A DNA stretch of 64,000 nt from Cepaea nemoralis (lineage: Eukaryota > Mollusca > Gastropoda > Stylommatophora > Helicidae): the NCBI GenBank assembly GCA_014155875.1, contig JACEFZ010028118.1, positions 168,319-232,318 of the forward strand, in the 5' to 3' direction. The translations under genes were made by a program, and so were the position numbers. Shown in pieces: positions 20,437-31,894 of the stretch. How positions within the stretch are numbered: position 1 is the first letter of the stretch; each line of letters begins with the position of its first letter. Under the pieces are notes generated by a model that was not told where the DNA came from, made no database searches, and worked only from the letters and a program-made list of their open reading frames with translations.

Positions 20437-21105
20437 CTGCGATTTAATCATCTACACGGATGCCCTTAATCTAAGAAAATTGATATTTTATGCAGGAGAG
20501 CCTTGCATATGACACCAGAACATCTAGTCTGAGAATAGAATGGAGACAGTCATAGAGGTGTTCTACTGACTGGATTATAAACAGCGTAAGATAAGCATGC
20601 CGTGAATGTAACGGTCCCATAAAGTATGATGAGAAAGACAAAGACAGGCATGCTTCGGGTAGAGTGGCAGGCTTCATTCAACAATCAAAAATTAGAGAGC
20701 ATCTGTTGAATTTTTCCCCCAGGACATTCTGGTGTGGTGGGAAACGAGCAGGCGGACAGATTTGCTGAGTCAGCACCACTTGATGGGGTATTGATGCATG
20801 CTAAGGCAGATGTGGTTGGTGCCCGTTGGAATCGTGTGTATAGTGCAGAATTACAAGCAGATCATCTCGACTTTGGGAGAATTGTGCTGCAGCTAGTGAC
20901 CAGAGGATCTGACCAGCACTCAGGACTCTGAGGAAAGGCCAGACGGACGCATAACCAGACTGCAACTAGTGCCATTATTAATGGGACTCCTCGCTGGTTG
21001 TTGCAGATGATGATGGAGTGTCTATGTTAATGTCACGAATGCTGTGATGTCAGTTCTATACTCAACTGAATCTAAAGAAACTTGTAAATAAATTAATTAC
21101 TTCTT
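20437..21105 (+). pseudogene. LINE 3' fragment with RNase H end
   Basis: A short block reading ATCATCTACACGGAT (IIYTD) resembles the start of the RNase H domain. After about 250 unreadable bases, ACATTCTGGTGTGGTGGG begins HSGVVGNEQADRFAESAP, the RNase H C-terminal motif, open until 20931. The LINE C-terminal WLLQMMME region follows out of frame. The LINE ends near 21100 and runs into a CTT microsatellite. Heavily decayed. Confidence 0.65.
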
Positions 21106-21228
21106 CTTCTTCGTCTTCGTCTTCTTCTTGGTCTTCGTCGTCGTCTTCACCTTCGTCTTCATCTTCTTCTTCTTCTTCTTCTTCTTCTTCTTCTTCTTCT
21201 TCTTCTTCTTCTTCTTCTTCTTCTTCTT

Positions 21229-21259
<31 letters not shown>

Positions 21260-21260
21260 T
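21098..21260. repeat. (CTT)n / (GAA)n microsatellite
   Basis: Near-perfect cttctt array of about 150 bp. It abuts the 3' ends of a plus-strand LINE on its left and a minus-strand SINE on its right, so it may derive from the tails of both. Confidence 0.95.
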
Positions 21261-21605
21261 TCTTGTCTATGCTGGGCAGCTTTGGCTATCATGTCTATCC
21301 ACATCCTTCTGTCTCGTGTACTGCCAATTATTTCTGATACTGTCAAACTTTTCACTGTCATATACTGCCCATATAGTACCTTCCGGTGTATGGCAGGTAG
21401 GGTGGGCGGTGGGGGTGGGGGCTTGAGCCTGACGAATTAAGGCCGCCTGGCTAGTGGAGTCGCCGCGAACCACGAAGACTTAAATTTTCATTTCGCCGAC
21501 ATTAACAAATTTCACACCTTACCGAGGATTCAAACTCGGGTCTCTCGAAGGAGAATTCGGCATTCTAGCCACTCGGCCAGCAGCTCCTCGTTTTTCTGAT
21601 ACTGA
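21255..21605 (-). mobile_element. SINE with tRNA-Ser/Leu-like head and (GAA)n tail
   Basis: Read on the minus strand, the element starts with a tRNA-like block. It has an A-box TGGCCGAGTGGC, an anticodon-arm-like region with CCTTCGAGAGACC, and a B-box-like GTTTGAATCC near 21520. The body continues for about 250 bases. It ends in a stretch resembling the 3' end of a LINE gene (GATGTGGATAGACATGATAGC) before the GAA array. A LINE-derived tail on a tRNA-headed SINE would allow mobilisation by that LINE's machinery. Confidence 0.7.
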
Positions 21606-21899
21606 TGTGCTGGTCTCTCCCTGCCTTAATCCTTATCCAGCCTTCCCTTTGTGAAGACATACCCCAGTTTTCCCCTACTCATGACATACCCAAAGAATGT
21701 GGACTGTCTGCTTCTGATACCAGTAGCCAGTTCTCTTTGTGATAACCTTGTTCAAGATAACTTCTTTGATCTTTCTATCCATCCACGGTGTTCTCTTGAT
21801 GCTTCTATAAATCCGCATTTACGCAGCTTCCATATAATTCCGCACGTGTCTGCTAATTATCCATGATTTGCTTCCACGCGTTTCACTATCCCCAAAAAT

Positions 21900-22900
21900 A
21901 TACTATACTATACGATTGGTGTGCGACTATACAACAACCATCTCATCCCATCATGTTCCTCTTGTACCTTGCGGTGTTGCGGTAAAGTATAAACAGCAGG
22001 AAAGTGCCCATTTATGGGCCTCATGTATTTAGATTCCCATGGACTACCATTTCCTCTGTCCATCATTTACGTGGCCGGCCTCTGTTTCTATTTCCATCTG
22101 GTCTGTACACCATTGCTTGTTGCGGTATACTGTTAGTTGGTAGCATAGTGTCATGGCCAAACCATTTGAATTACTGCCTTTTAATCAAATCTAGCGTTGC
22201 GATATCCCCCACTTTAGTCCTGATTTCTTCATTTCTGATCTTATCTCTTCTTGATGCATTGAGTATTCTTCTCAGGAATCTCATTTCTGTGGTTGTGATT
22301 TTTCTTTTCTCTTTTCCTTTCATTGTCCAGGTTTGGCATTGGTAGCAGAGAGTTGGTAGGAAGATTGTGCTTTAGAGCGCTTTCTTAGTAACTATTGATA
22401 CATGTTTGTTCTTTAGTACTGGTCCCATTTGTCCAATGAATTAATTTGCCTTATTGCATCTATTTTCGATCTCGTCTTCTCATTTGCCACTTGATGATAT
22501 TATGCTTTCTAAGTACTTGAAGCTCTATGTGTTTCAGGGATATTTCTTGTATATGAAACTTTATTGTTCTTTTAGTCTTTGGTTACAATCATTACCTCTA
22601 TTTTACTGGTGCTAATTTTTATGCCTTGTTCCTTATACACTTCGTTTAGCTTATTCATGCTGTCTTGTAATTTTTATTTTGCTATTAGTGCATCATAGTC
22701 CGCATATACAACAACAATCCATGCATATATTAGGATAATCTATGCTGGCTTGATACAGCCACAGTTTCGTACCTTTATCACGAGGCTTTCTTTGTCTTCG
22801 TATCCAACCCACATGTCTTCGAGCACGAAATACGGGTTCTTCTGAACTGGGTCGAAATGTCTTGCACTGGGGTTCTTTTCCAATGCTTTGCATATCTGAG
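21900..22900 (-). pseudogene. RTE/jockey-like LINE fragment, C-terminal part, copy 1
   Basis: The minus strand shows a decayed C-terminal half of a LINE reverse transcriptase (EMRFLRRILNASRRDKIRN, VGDIATLDLI, WFGHD, RPDGNRNRGR) across several frames with stops. It is about 80% like the copy at 38735-39330. The 3' end at about 21925 carries gatgg-type repeats. The part beyond 22690 is not clearly assigned. Confidence 0.65.
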
Positions 22901-22923
22901 AGTGAGATTCAGTTTAGTATTCA

Positions 22924-22995
22924 TCATCGTAATCATCATCATCATCATCATCATCACTACAGAGAGAGAGTCAGAAATTGAGAGAGAGAGAGAAT

Positions 22996-23073
<78 letters not shown>

Positions 23074-23090
23074 CACGACATTCCTCTTTT
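22924..23090. repeat. (ATC)n and (GA)n microsatellites
   Basis: A short atcatc tract at 22930-22955 is followed by a (GA)n array of about 100 bp from 22978. The GA array truncates the 3' part of LINE fragment B just after MSWI. Confidence 0.9.
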
Positions 23091-26030
23091 TAACCTGCTG
23101 CCCTTTGCCTTCTTAATCTCGCTGTGCAGTGGATGTTGTGTGTTTGCGTTGACACTGAGATAGGCACGTGTTTGGCAAAACAATATTCTTTCCCTCATGG
23201 TTGGAAAATCTAGAAGGTAGTGTATCGCCCTGCATGTTGTATCTCTTGTACATCCACAAATAATGCGCATAGTTTCGTTCTGTATCCTTTTAATCTTTTC
23301 TATCTGCTTATGGCTGAGAGTCAGGATCACCATCGCACACTCCAAAACAGAAAGGACCAGACCCTCGTAAAAAAGACATAGATGGCGCTGCTCATAGTTG
23401 CCGCTTCCATCACCCGCATCGCAGCCAAACCCCGCTTGGCTCTTGTTATCACCTGGTCTACATGCTCAATATAAGTTGGCTTCAATCAAATCGTATCCCC
23501 AGGTAATCCATCGCCTGCATTCTTTCCACCGTCTCTGAACCCAGATTTACAATTGGCGTTGGGGTGTTGACAATATGGTTATTCAACGAGAACCTTGTCA
23601 TTTTTGCCTTTGTATAGTTGACCATTGCCCCAGCTTCAACACGCCACGTGCTTATGCGATTAAGTTCGGTTTATAGTTCCACAGCAACCTTATCTCATTC
23701 CTTGCTCTGACGATACACTAAAACATCGTCTGCATACGACAGAGTCCTCCCCGGTCCTGCGATTTGCTCGCTGGTGATTCTCACAGTGTAGGCGTTGAAC
23801 AGCACCGGCGATAATGGTGATCCCTGTGGTATACCAGGATATATTATTGTTGGTTCTGAAGTCCAACTGCCACATCTAAAGACTACTTTTCGTTGGAAAA
23901 CGTCTGCAGCGATTCAACTAAGGTGGAACGGACTTGTCTTGAGTTCAAGAAGCTGAAGTATTAAAAAATCCAATGTTACTCTGTTGTACGCGTCCTCAAG
24001 ATCAATCGCTGCAGCAAATGTTTCAATGCCTGAGTGGAAACCTTCATAGACATCATGGGCAAAAACTGCTGCATTGGTCCAGGTTTCTCTTTTTGGACGG
24101 TACCCACCCAGGGTAGGTGGGAAAACACCTTGCCTCTCTAGCTGGCTTGATATTTTTACAGGCAATTAACTTCTCCAGCAGCTTGCCTATTGTATTCTGC
24201 ATGGTTATTACTCGATATCCTTGAATTTTTGTGTTGTCTTTGCCAGGCTTCGGCAAGTGAATCAAATAGCTGTGTAACCTCTCCTCTTTGATGTTTGCGC
24301 TCCCTATAATATTGTTGTACATGAGTGCTAAATTCTCCATCTCGTTGTTGTTACACATATTGACGTCGTCATATCTTATACCATCTGGTCCTGAAGCGCT
24401 GTAGTTTGTTTTGTTTTGTTTTTTAACGTCGAATCACAGCTTTGATTTATTTCACTGTCACTGTGTCTTCATCCGAAATCTTCTGGGGTGACCTCCTTGG
24501 CAAGATTTCGGCCTCGCATGTCTGCCTGGTTGCTCTGCTCTAGATGGCGTTCTAAGAGGGCTTTGCCTTTGTTCTCCTCAGTCCTCTGCCACATGGAAGT
24601 CAGGAACAGTCTTATTCTTTACTACCCCACACTCATGCTTTTATGTAGTCGCCAGAACAATTGCAATGACTTGTCTGCGTTTACTCTGTAACATACCTTT
24701 GCTCATTATTCACTTTTAACCGCCTCAACCCGCTGTTTGAAGTAGTTTACTTTTATGTGCATCTCTCTTTCTAAGTGCATGCAGGGACTAGGATGGGCAA
24801 CTCCGTTCTTTTTGGCATTTTGCCATGTCCTTACAGCTCTACGGTTATCCACCCAGGCCTTTTCCACCTCACAATCCCACCAAGGTGGCTGCTCCCAGCT
24901 TTTTTCCCTGCCTTGATGCTTTCTGCGCTTGTCGCGCCTTATTTTATTCACCACATCTTGCCCTGTACTGTCATAATGGAACGTCTTGATCGTTGACTTG
25001 TGCTGCCTTGTTCTACCTTTCTCCACCAATATGCTGCAAGGGTGGCAGTCGCTGCCGTGGTACTCTAGGACACCCCATCTACGTACTGTAGTGAGTGAAG
25101 GAGAAATCAGCGCTAGATTAATAACACTGTTGTCATCACCTGGACGACTTGCTGTTCTGGTGACACCACCACTGTTGATACAAACCAGGTCTATGGTTTT
25201 AAGTGCAGTCTCGAGGTCCTCCCCCTGTGTATTGGAGGAAATGTTTCCCCATGATCTGCATTTAGCGTTGAAATCGCCACAGGAAATAACATTTCTTTCG
25301 TGACCTAATCTGTCCCTTAAGCACTGCCACTTCTAGTAAACCACACTCGCGTTACGGGCATTAACATTAACCAACACGAATGGTAGACCGGACTGATTTC
25401 TAACCGCCTGTATTTATATGTCGTCATTGTTCCAACTGGACATGTCTAGCTCTGAAGCCACCATACTGTCGCGGATGATAATCACCATTCTCAGTGGTCG
25501 CCTGTTGTAGAAACATTTGAAACCGGCAGTCTGGAGTAACTGATCACCCAGTCTCGTCTCCTGAAGTGCTACAAAGTGGTTTCTGTATACTACGTTTTCC
25601 AGAATAGGGCCTCGTTGTTTTACGCTGGCACAGTTCTAACAAAGAATACAAGTATTCATGAGGCCCAGACGGTCACACTTTAGTCTAAAACGTCTTGCCC
25701 CACCACACCTGCCTTGCCTCTTAGGCCTCTCCGCTGCGACAGTCACCGTGTTGGGTTGACTGTCCTCCGCACAGTTCAGAAACGTTGTTCCGCCATGTTG
25801 AAAAAACGAACAACACAGAACCACACACGCTGCGAAAATTCACTCAAGGATGCTTCGCTCAATGCACGAACTCCGTAGCATCGGAGAAGATCTTGAGAAA
25901 AAGAACTCCTGGTTTTACATCCTGGCTCACAAATTACACGCAAGAGATGAAAATATCTATCTCCTATGCGAAAAAAAAAAAGAAACGATCACAAAACAAC
26001 ACGGCCGTCCGCAGCCATCTTGACCAGAAG
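23090..26030 (-). pseudogene. I-like LINE fragment B: endonuclease, RT, start of RNase H connection
   Basis: Read on the minus strand, an APE-type endonuclease lies at about 25620-25030 with LQETRLG, ISCGDFNAKCRSWG, SVINLAL and GSDCHP motifs. A spacer follows (EKAWVDNRRAVRTWQ). RT is at about 24360-23350 with LPKPGKD, YRVITMQN, FPPTLGGYR and AIDLEDAYN; the GSPLSPVLF and YADD regions are readable only after frameshifts. The connection with NETMRIICGCTRD ends at the GA array. In-frame stops and at least four frame changes are present. Same family as the fragments at 16815, 48646 and 51170. A retrotransposon endonuclease nicks target DNA to prime reverse transcription; this copy is dead. Confidence 0.8.
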
Positions 26031-29000
26031 AATCTTAGATATAGAATGAGCCTAGTATTTCTTCCTGTACTACAATGAGCTGTAGAATGAACCTAATCTG
26101 TCTGCCTGTACAGCTGTGAGATATAGAATGAACCTAATCTGTCTGCCTGTACAGCTGTGAGATATAGAATGAGCCTAATCTGTCTGCCTGTACAGCTGTG
26201 AGATATAGAATGAACCTAATCTGTCTGCCTGTACAGCTGTGAGATATAGAATGAGCCTAATCTGTCTGCCTGTACAGCTGTGAGATATAGAATGAACCTA
26301 ATCTGTCTGCCTGTACAGCTGTGAGATATAGAATGAGCCTAATCTGTCTGCCTGTACAGCTGTGAGATATAGAATGAACCTAATCTGTCTGCCTGTACAG
26401 CTGTGAGATATAGAATGAGCCTAATCTGTCTGCCTGTACAGCTGTGAGATATAGAATGAACCTAATCTGTCCTGCCTGTACAGCTGTGAGATATAGAATG
26501 AGCCTAATCTGTCTGCCTGTACAGCTGTGAGATATAGAATGAGCCTAATCTGTCTGCCTGTACAGCTGTGAGATATAGAATGAGCCTAATCTGTCTGCCT
26601 GTACAGCTGTGAGATAAAGAATGAACCTAATCTGTCTGCCTGTACAGCTGTGAGATATAGAATGAGCCTAATCTGTCTGCCTGTACAGCTGTGAGATATA
26701 GAATGACCTAATCTGTCTGCCTGTACAGCTGTGAGATATAGAATGAGCCTAATCTGTCTGCCTGTACAGCTGTGAGATATAGAATGAGCCTAATCTGTCT
26801 GCCTGTACAGCTGTGAGATATAGAATGAGCCTAATCTGTCTGCCTGTACAGCTGTGAGATATAGAATGAGCCTAATCTGTCTGCCTGTACAGCTGTGAGA
26901 TATAGAATGAGCCTAATCTGTCTGCCTGTACAGCTGTGAGATATAGAATGAGCCTAATCTGTCTGCCTGTACAGCTGTGAGATATAGAATGAGCCTAATC
27001 TGTCTGCCTGTACAGCTGTGAGATATAGAATGAGCCTAATCTGTCTGCCTGTACAGCTGTGAGATATAGAATGAGCCTAATCTGTCTGCCTGTACAGCTG
27101 TGAGATATAGAATGAGCCTAATCTGTCTGCCTGTACAGCTGTGAGATATAGAATGAGCCTAATCTGTCTGCCTGTACAGCTGTGAGATATAGAATGAGCC
27201 TAATCTGTCTGCCTGTACAGCTGTGAGATATAGAATGAGCCTAATCTGTCTGCCTGTACAGCTGTGAGATATAGAATGAGCCTAATCTGTCTGCCTGTAC
27301 AGCTGTGAGATATAGAATGAGCCTAATCTGTCTGCCTGTACAGCTGTGAGATATAGAATGAGCCTAATCTGTCTGCCTGTACAGCTGTGAGATATAGAAT
27401 GAGCCTAATCTGTCTGCCTGTACAGCTGTGAGATATAGAATGAGCCTAATCTGTCTGCCTGTACAGCTGTGAGATATAGAATGAGCCTAATCTGTCTGCC
27501 TGTACAGCTGTGAGATATAGAATGAGCCTAATCTGTCTGCCTGTACAGCTGTGAGATATAGAATGAGCCTAATCTGTCTGCCTGTACAGCTGTGAGATAT
27601 AGAATGAGCCTAATCTGTCTGCCTGTACAGCTGTGAGATATAGAATGAGCCTAATCTGTCTGCCTGTACAGCTGTGAGATATAGAATGAGCCTAATCTGT
27701 CTGCCTGTACAGCTGTGAGATATAGAATGAGCCTAATCTGTCTTGCCTGTACAGCTGTGAGATATAGAATGAAGCCTAATCTGTCTGCCTGTACAGCTGT
27801 GAGATATAGAATGAGCCTAATCTGTCTGCCTGTACAGCTGTGAGATATAGAATGAGCCTAATCTGTCTGCCTGTACAGCTGTGAGATATAGAATGAGCCT
27901 AATCTGTCTGCCTGTACAGCTGTGAGATATAGAATGAGCCTAATCTGTCTGCCTGTACAGCTGTGAGGATATAGAATGAGCCTAATCTGTCTGCCTGTAC
28001 AAGCTGTGAGATATAGAATGAGCCTAATCTGTCTGCTGTACAGCTGTGAGATATAGAATGAGCCTAATCTGTCTGCCTGTACAGCTGTGAGATATAGAAT
28101 GAGCCTAATCTGTCTGCCTGTACAGCTGTGAGATATAGAATGACCTAATCTGTCTGCCTGTACAGCTGTGAGATATAGAATGAACCTAATCTGTCTGCCT
28201 GTACAGCTGTGATATAGAATGACCTAATCTGTCTGCTGTACAGCTGTGAGATAGAATGACCTATCTGCTGCCTGTACAGCTGTGGATATAGAATGAGCCT
28301 AATCTGTCTGCCTGTACAGCTGTGAGATATAGAATGAGCCTAATCTGTCTGCCTGTACAGCTGTGAGATATAGAATGAGCCTAATCTGTCTGCCTGTACA
28401 GCTGTGAGATATAGAATGAGCCTAATCTGTCTGCCTGTACAGCTGTGAGATATAGAATGAGCCTAATCTGTCTGCCTGTACAGCTGTGAGATATAGAATG
28501 AGCCTAATCTGTCTGCCTGTACAGCTGTGAGATATAGAATGAGCCTAATCTGTCTGCCTGTACAGCTGTGAGATATAGAATGAGCCTAATCTGTCTGCCT
28601 GTACAGCTGTGAGATATAGAATGAGCCTAATCTGTCTGCCTGTACAGCTGTGAGATATAGAATGAACCTAATCTGTCTGCCTGTACAGCTGTGAGATATA
28701 GAATGAACCTAATCTGTCTGCCTGTACAGCTGTGAGATATAGAATGAACCTAATCTGTCTGCCTGTACAGCTGTGAGATATAGAATGAACCTAATCTGTC
28801 TGCCTGTACAGCTGTGAGATATAGAATGACCTAATCTGTCTGCCTGTACAGCTGTGAGATATAGAATGAACCTAATCTGTCTGCCTGTACAGCTGTGAGA
28901 TATAGAATGAACCTAATCTGTCTGCCTGTACAGCTGTGAGATATAGAATGAACCTAATCTGTCTGCCTGTACAGCTGTGAGATATAGAATGAACCTAATC

Positions 29001-29215
29001 TGTCTGCCTGTACAGCTGTGAGATATAGAATGAACCTAATCTGTCTGCCTGTACAGCTGTGAGATATAGAATGAACCTAATCTGTCTGCCTGTACAGCTG
29101 TGAGATATAGAATGAACCTAATATTTCTTATTGTACTACTCTGAGATATGTAATAAACCGAATATTTCTTCCTGTACTAATCTGAGATACAGAATAAACC
29201 TAGTATGTCTTCCTG
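26030..29215. repeat. 41-bp satellite array (~75 units)
   Basis: The unit is 41 bp and contains cctgtacagctgtgagatat and agaatgagcctaatctgtctg. Central units are nearly identical; the first one or two and those near the right end are degenerate. A gaacct/gagcct variant alternates unit by unit from about 26084 to 26500 (an 82-bp higher-order repeat), then gagcct dominates to about 28650, and gaacct dominates from there to 29110. Small indels cluster at 27740-28290. Each unit contains palindromic CTGTACAG overlapping CAGCTG. Confidence 0.97.
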
Positions 29216-29458
29216 TACTCATCATCATCATGATGTGCCATGCCGGTACGCGTGGGTGGTCATGGTTGTCATATCACATGATCATAAGAGTCGTGGATCA
29301 GCTCAGTGTTCCTGTCTCTACCATGCCACGTGGCCAAGCTCTGCAGGTATTTACTTATCTGCCTTCCCATTGCTCTCTTCTCCTCGATCTTGTCAGTTCT
29401 CACTAAGTTCTCCTATTTATGTCTTCTCATAACGTGTCCAAATTTCTTTCTCCCTTTA
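29215..29458 (-). pseudogene. LINE 3' tail inserted in the satellite
   Basis: On the minus strand it reads as the end of a LINE ORF, in pieces: GHVMRRH, ENLV, YLQSLATWHGRDRNTELI, then GMAHHDDD, finishing in a (GAT)n tail at about 29221-29232. Decayed satellite units flank both sides, so this is an insertion. Confidence 0.7.
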
Positions 29459-29958
29459 TTACTTTGAGACATAGAATGAACCTACTATTTCTTCCTGCAC
29501 TACTGTGAGATATGAAATGAACCTAATATTTCTTTTTATACTACTCTGAGATATAGAATGAACCTATTATTTCTTCCTGTACAACAGTGAGATATAGAAT
29601 AAACTTAGTATTTCTTCCTACACTAATGTGAGCTGTGGAATTAACCTAATCGCTCTTCATGTACTACTGTGATGTATTAAATGAACCTAGTATTTCTTCC
29701 CCCATTACTGTGAGCTGTGGACTGCACCTAGTCATTGTTCATGTATTACTGTGAGATAAGGAATAAACATAGTATTTATTCTTGTATTACTGTTAGATAT
29801 AGAAAGAACCTAGTATTTCTTCCTGTACTTCTATGAGCTGTAGAATGAACATAATCATTCTGCCTGTACTACTGTGAGATATGAAATGAACCTAGTATTT
29901 CTTCATACATTACTGTGAGCTGTAGACTGCATCTGGTCATTCTTTATGTACTACTGTG
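29459..29958. repeat. Decayed edge of the 41-bp satellite
   Basis: About a dozen diverged units with the core tgagatatagaatgaaccta and a cttcctgtacta segment, separated from the main array by the LINE tail. Confidence 0.85.
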
Positions 29959-29965
29959 ACACACA

Positions 29966-30030
<65 letters not shown>
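29959..30030. repeat. (CA)n microsatellite
   Basis: cacaca run of about 70 bp with one interruption (cacacaccacac). Confidence 0.97.
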
Positions 30031-30034
<4 letters not shown>

Positions 30035-30129
30035 TATGCACCGTTGACTCTCCGACACCCTAGATACTGAATATGAGAGTCAACATTGCTGCTCACGAGA
30101 CATTCCCATAGACACCCCATCCCACCCTT

Positions 30130-30445
30130 TAAGAGCCACCGCCGAGCTGCCATATAGATTCTCGATTCTCCAAATCTTCAGCAGCCACCGCACATCTGCC
30201 ATATAGATTCTCCAAATCGTCAGTAGCCACCGCACATCTGCCATATGGATTCTCCAAATCTGCAGGAGCCACCGAACATCTGTCATATAGATTCTTCAAA
30301 TCTTCAGTAGCCACCACATAGTTGCCATATAGTTTCTCTAAATCTCCAGGAGCCACCGTACTGTTGCATTATAAATTCTCCAAATCTTCAGTAGCCACCA
30401 CACCGTTGCCATATAGATTCTCCAAATCTTTAGAAGCCACCGTAG
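30130..30445. repeat. 42-bp minisatellite (~7 units)
   Basis: Units share ccatatagattctccaaatc and ttcagtagccaccgcacatc, with substitutions. Because 42 is a multiple of three, the minus strand stays open across several units (DVRWLL..IWRI pattern). This is not evidence of a gene. Confidence 0.85.
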
Positions 30446-30449
30446 CAAT

Positions 30450-30921
30450 TTAAACGAGCTTGAGAAAAGAAACACAAAGTCTCATATTACGACAATGGTC
30501 AAGCTGTTGGGAACAACCACCTACTTTAGTGACAATATTGTGAAGAGAAACGACTACCATTAAATTACTACTTTAGAGACAATATCGTGGAAAGAAACAA
30601 ATAATCACTTTAGAGACAATATTATGAAAAGAAACACATAATCTCAAATTACTCCTATAGATACGATGATTCGAAAAAGAAACACCTACGCTGAAATTAC
30701 TACCTTAGAGACAATATTATGCAGAGGAACACCTACCCTCAAATTATTACTATACAGTTGAGACTGGGAAGAGAAACACTTACCTGAAAGTGCTACTTTA
30801 GAGACAGTATTATGAAAAGAAACACCTACCCAAAATTACTGCTATAGAGTCAAGACGGAAGAGAAACACCTACCCTCAGATTAATACTTTAGAGACAATA
30901 TTATGAAAAGAAACATCTAAC
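30450..30921. repeat. ~47-bp degenerate minisatellite, left half
   Basis: Units share ctcaaattactactttagag and acaatattatgaaaagaaac followed by acctaccc. The array is cut at 30921 by LTR element 2 and resumes at 36584. Confidence 0.85.
30917..30921. other. Target-site duplication CTAAC, left copy
   Basis: ctaac precedes the 5' LTR of element 2 and recurs at 36579-36583 after the 3' LTR. Confidence 0.85.
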
Positions 30922-31420
30922 TGTCATAATCCCCATTGATATGCCGCGACATCGTTACGCCCGCCAGGCGAACACCAGTTACCTACTCACAGGTTTCGCT
31001 AACGACAGAGAGAGCGACCGTCAGAGTCAAGCCAGTACAAGCGTGACGCATGCAATTCTCGCTGCGCTCGAATCCACAGGGCAAGCACTGTGAGTGGGAA
31101 ACGGCAGACACGGCTAGGGAAATCGGACGAGACGGACGTGTATGAAAGCGGCTCTTGTGTTTCTGTGCCTGAATGTCGATTGCTCGTAGCTCTTGTGAGA
31201 AGATAGAAAGATTGCATAGCTGTAGTTTGAGTCTGTGAGTGCATTGATGTATTATGTATAGGTTGTGATATTCACCTTGTGATGGCCACATGCCGAATTA
31301 GATTGTAAAACCATCAAACTTAGTGTTACTGTGTGTCCCGTCAAATCATTCTGTACTTGTGTATGTCTCACATATGTTAGGTCCAGCGAGCCAGATTCAT
31401 TAGATTGTAAGACCCTGACC
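30922..31420 (+). repeat. 5' LTR of element 2
   Basis: Starts TGTCATAATCCCC and ends near GACCCTGAC. Relative to the 3' LTR it lacks about 21 bases around 31300, which removes the AATAAA present at 36465-36470. Confidence 0.88.
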
Positions 31421-31462
31421 TGTGTGAACGTGGAGGCTTTCGTCCGGCTTTAATTTAGTTAA

Positions 31463-31876
31463 GATTTTGAACCTAGATGTGAACGTAGATGCGGCCACTC
31501 GATACCTATTGCCAATGAGGAAGCCAATTTGGTAATAGATTCCAAAGGCAGAATTAACATCCACCATGGGTATGTGAATGGCAAGCCGGCTACAGTCTTA
31601 CGAGACAGCGGAAGCACTCTTATAGGTCTTAAAAGAGATTTCATAATGCCTACAGACTATACAGGCAGGCACGTAACATGCAGAACATTCTCGGGAAATA
31701 TCGAGAAGTATCCATTGGCATGGGCATACATTGAGACTCCATTCCTCACTGGGAAGGTAAAATGCGCAGCATTAACCAATCCTTGCTGTGATGTTATCAT
31801 TGGGAACCTTCCCGAAGTGAATGAGATGCCTCATAACACCATAACATCTGCATGTATTGATGATCATGTAACATAA
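31463..31876 (+). pseudogene. pol: Protease part of element 2 pol
   Basis: Open from a stop at 31460-31462 to the TAA at 31874-31876, with no own ATG, as expected for an internal fragment. Contains RCGHSIPIANEEANL, then the retropepsin motif RDSGSTLIGL and a DVIIGNLP segment. Strongly similar to the protease region of element 1 (DYTGxxVxCRTFSGxIExYPLA shared). The frame continues past the single stop into the next segment, so one mutation or readthrough codon separates them. The gag sequence that should precede it is deleted. Confidence 0.85.
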
Positions 31877-31894
31877 TCTCCATCCAACGTCATC

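Noticed and set aside
22004..22345. Plus-strand hydrophobic frame, and its near copy at 38820-39155
   Set aside because: Both are antisense to the conserved LINE RT segment on the minus strand; the similarity is due to the LINE.
26030..29215. CRISPR-like array
   Set aside because: Repeat units are directly adjacent with no unique spacers; eukaryotic satellite.
30129..30356. Tandem-repeat protein in the 42-bp array
   Set aside because: A repeat with unit length divisible by three and no stop is open by chance; only seven units, no start context or splice sites.
30983..31291. Minus-strand frames shared by 30983-31291 and 36139-36357
   Set aside because: They lie in the two LTRs of element 2; recurrence reflects LTR identity, not a gene family.
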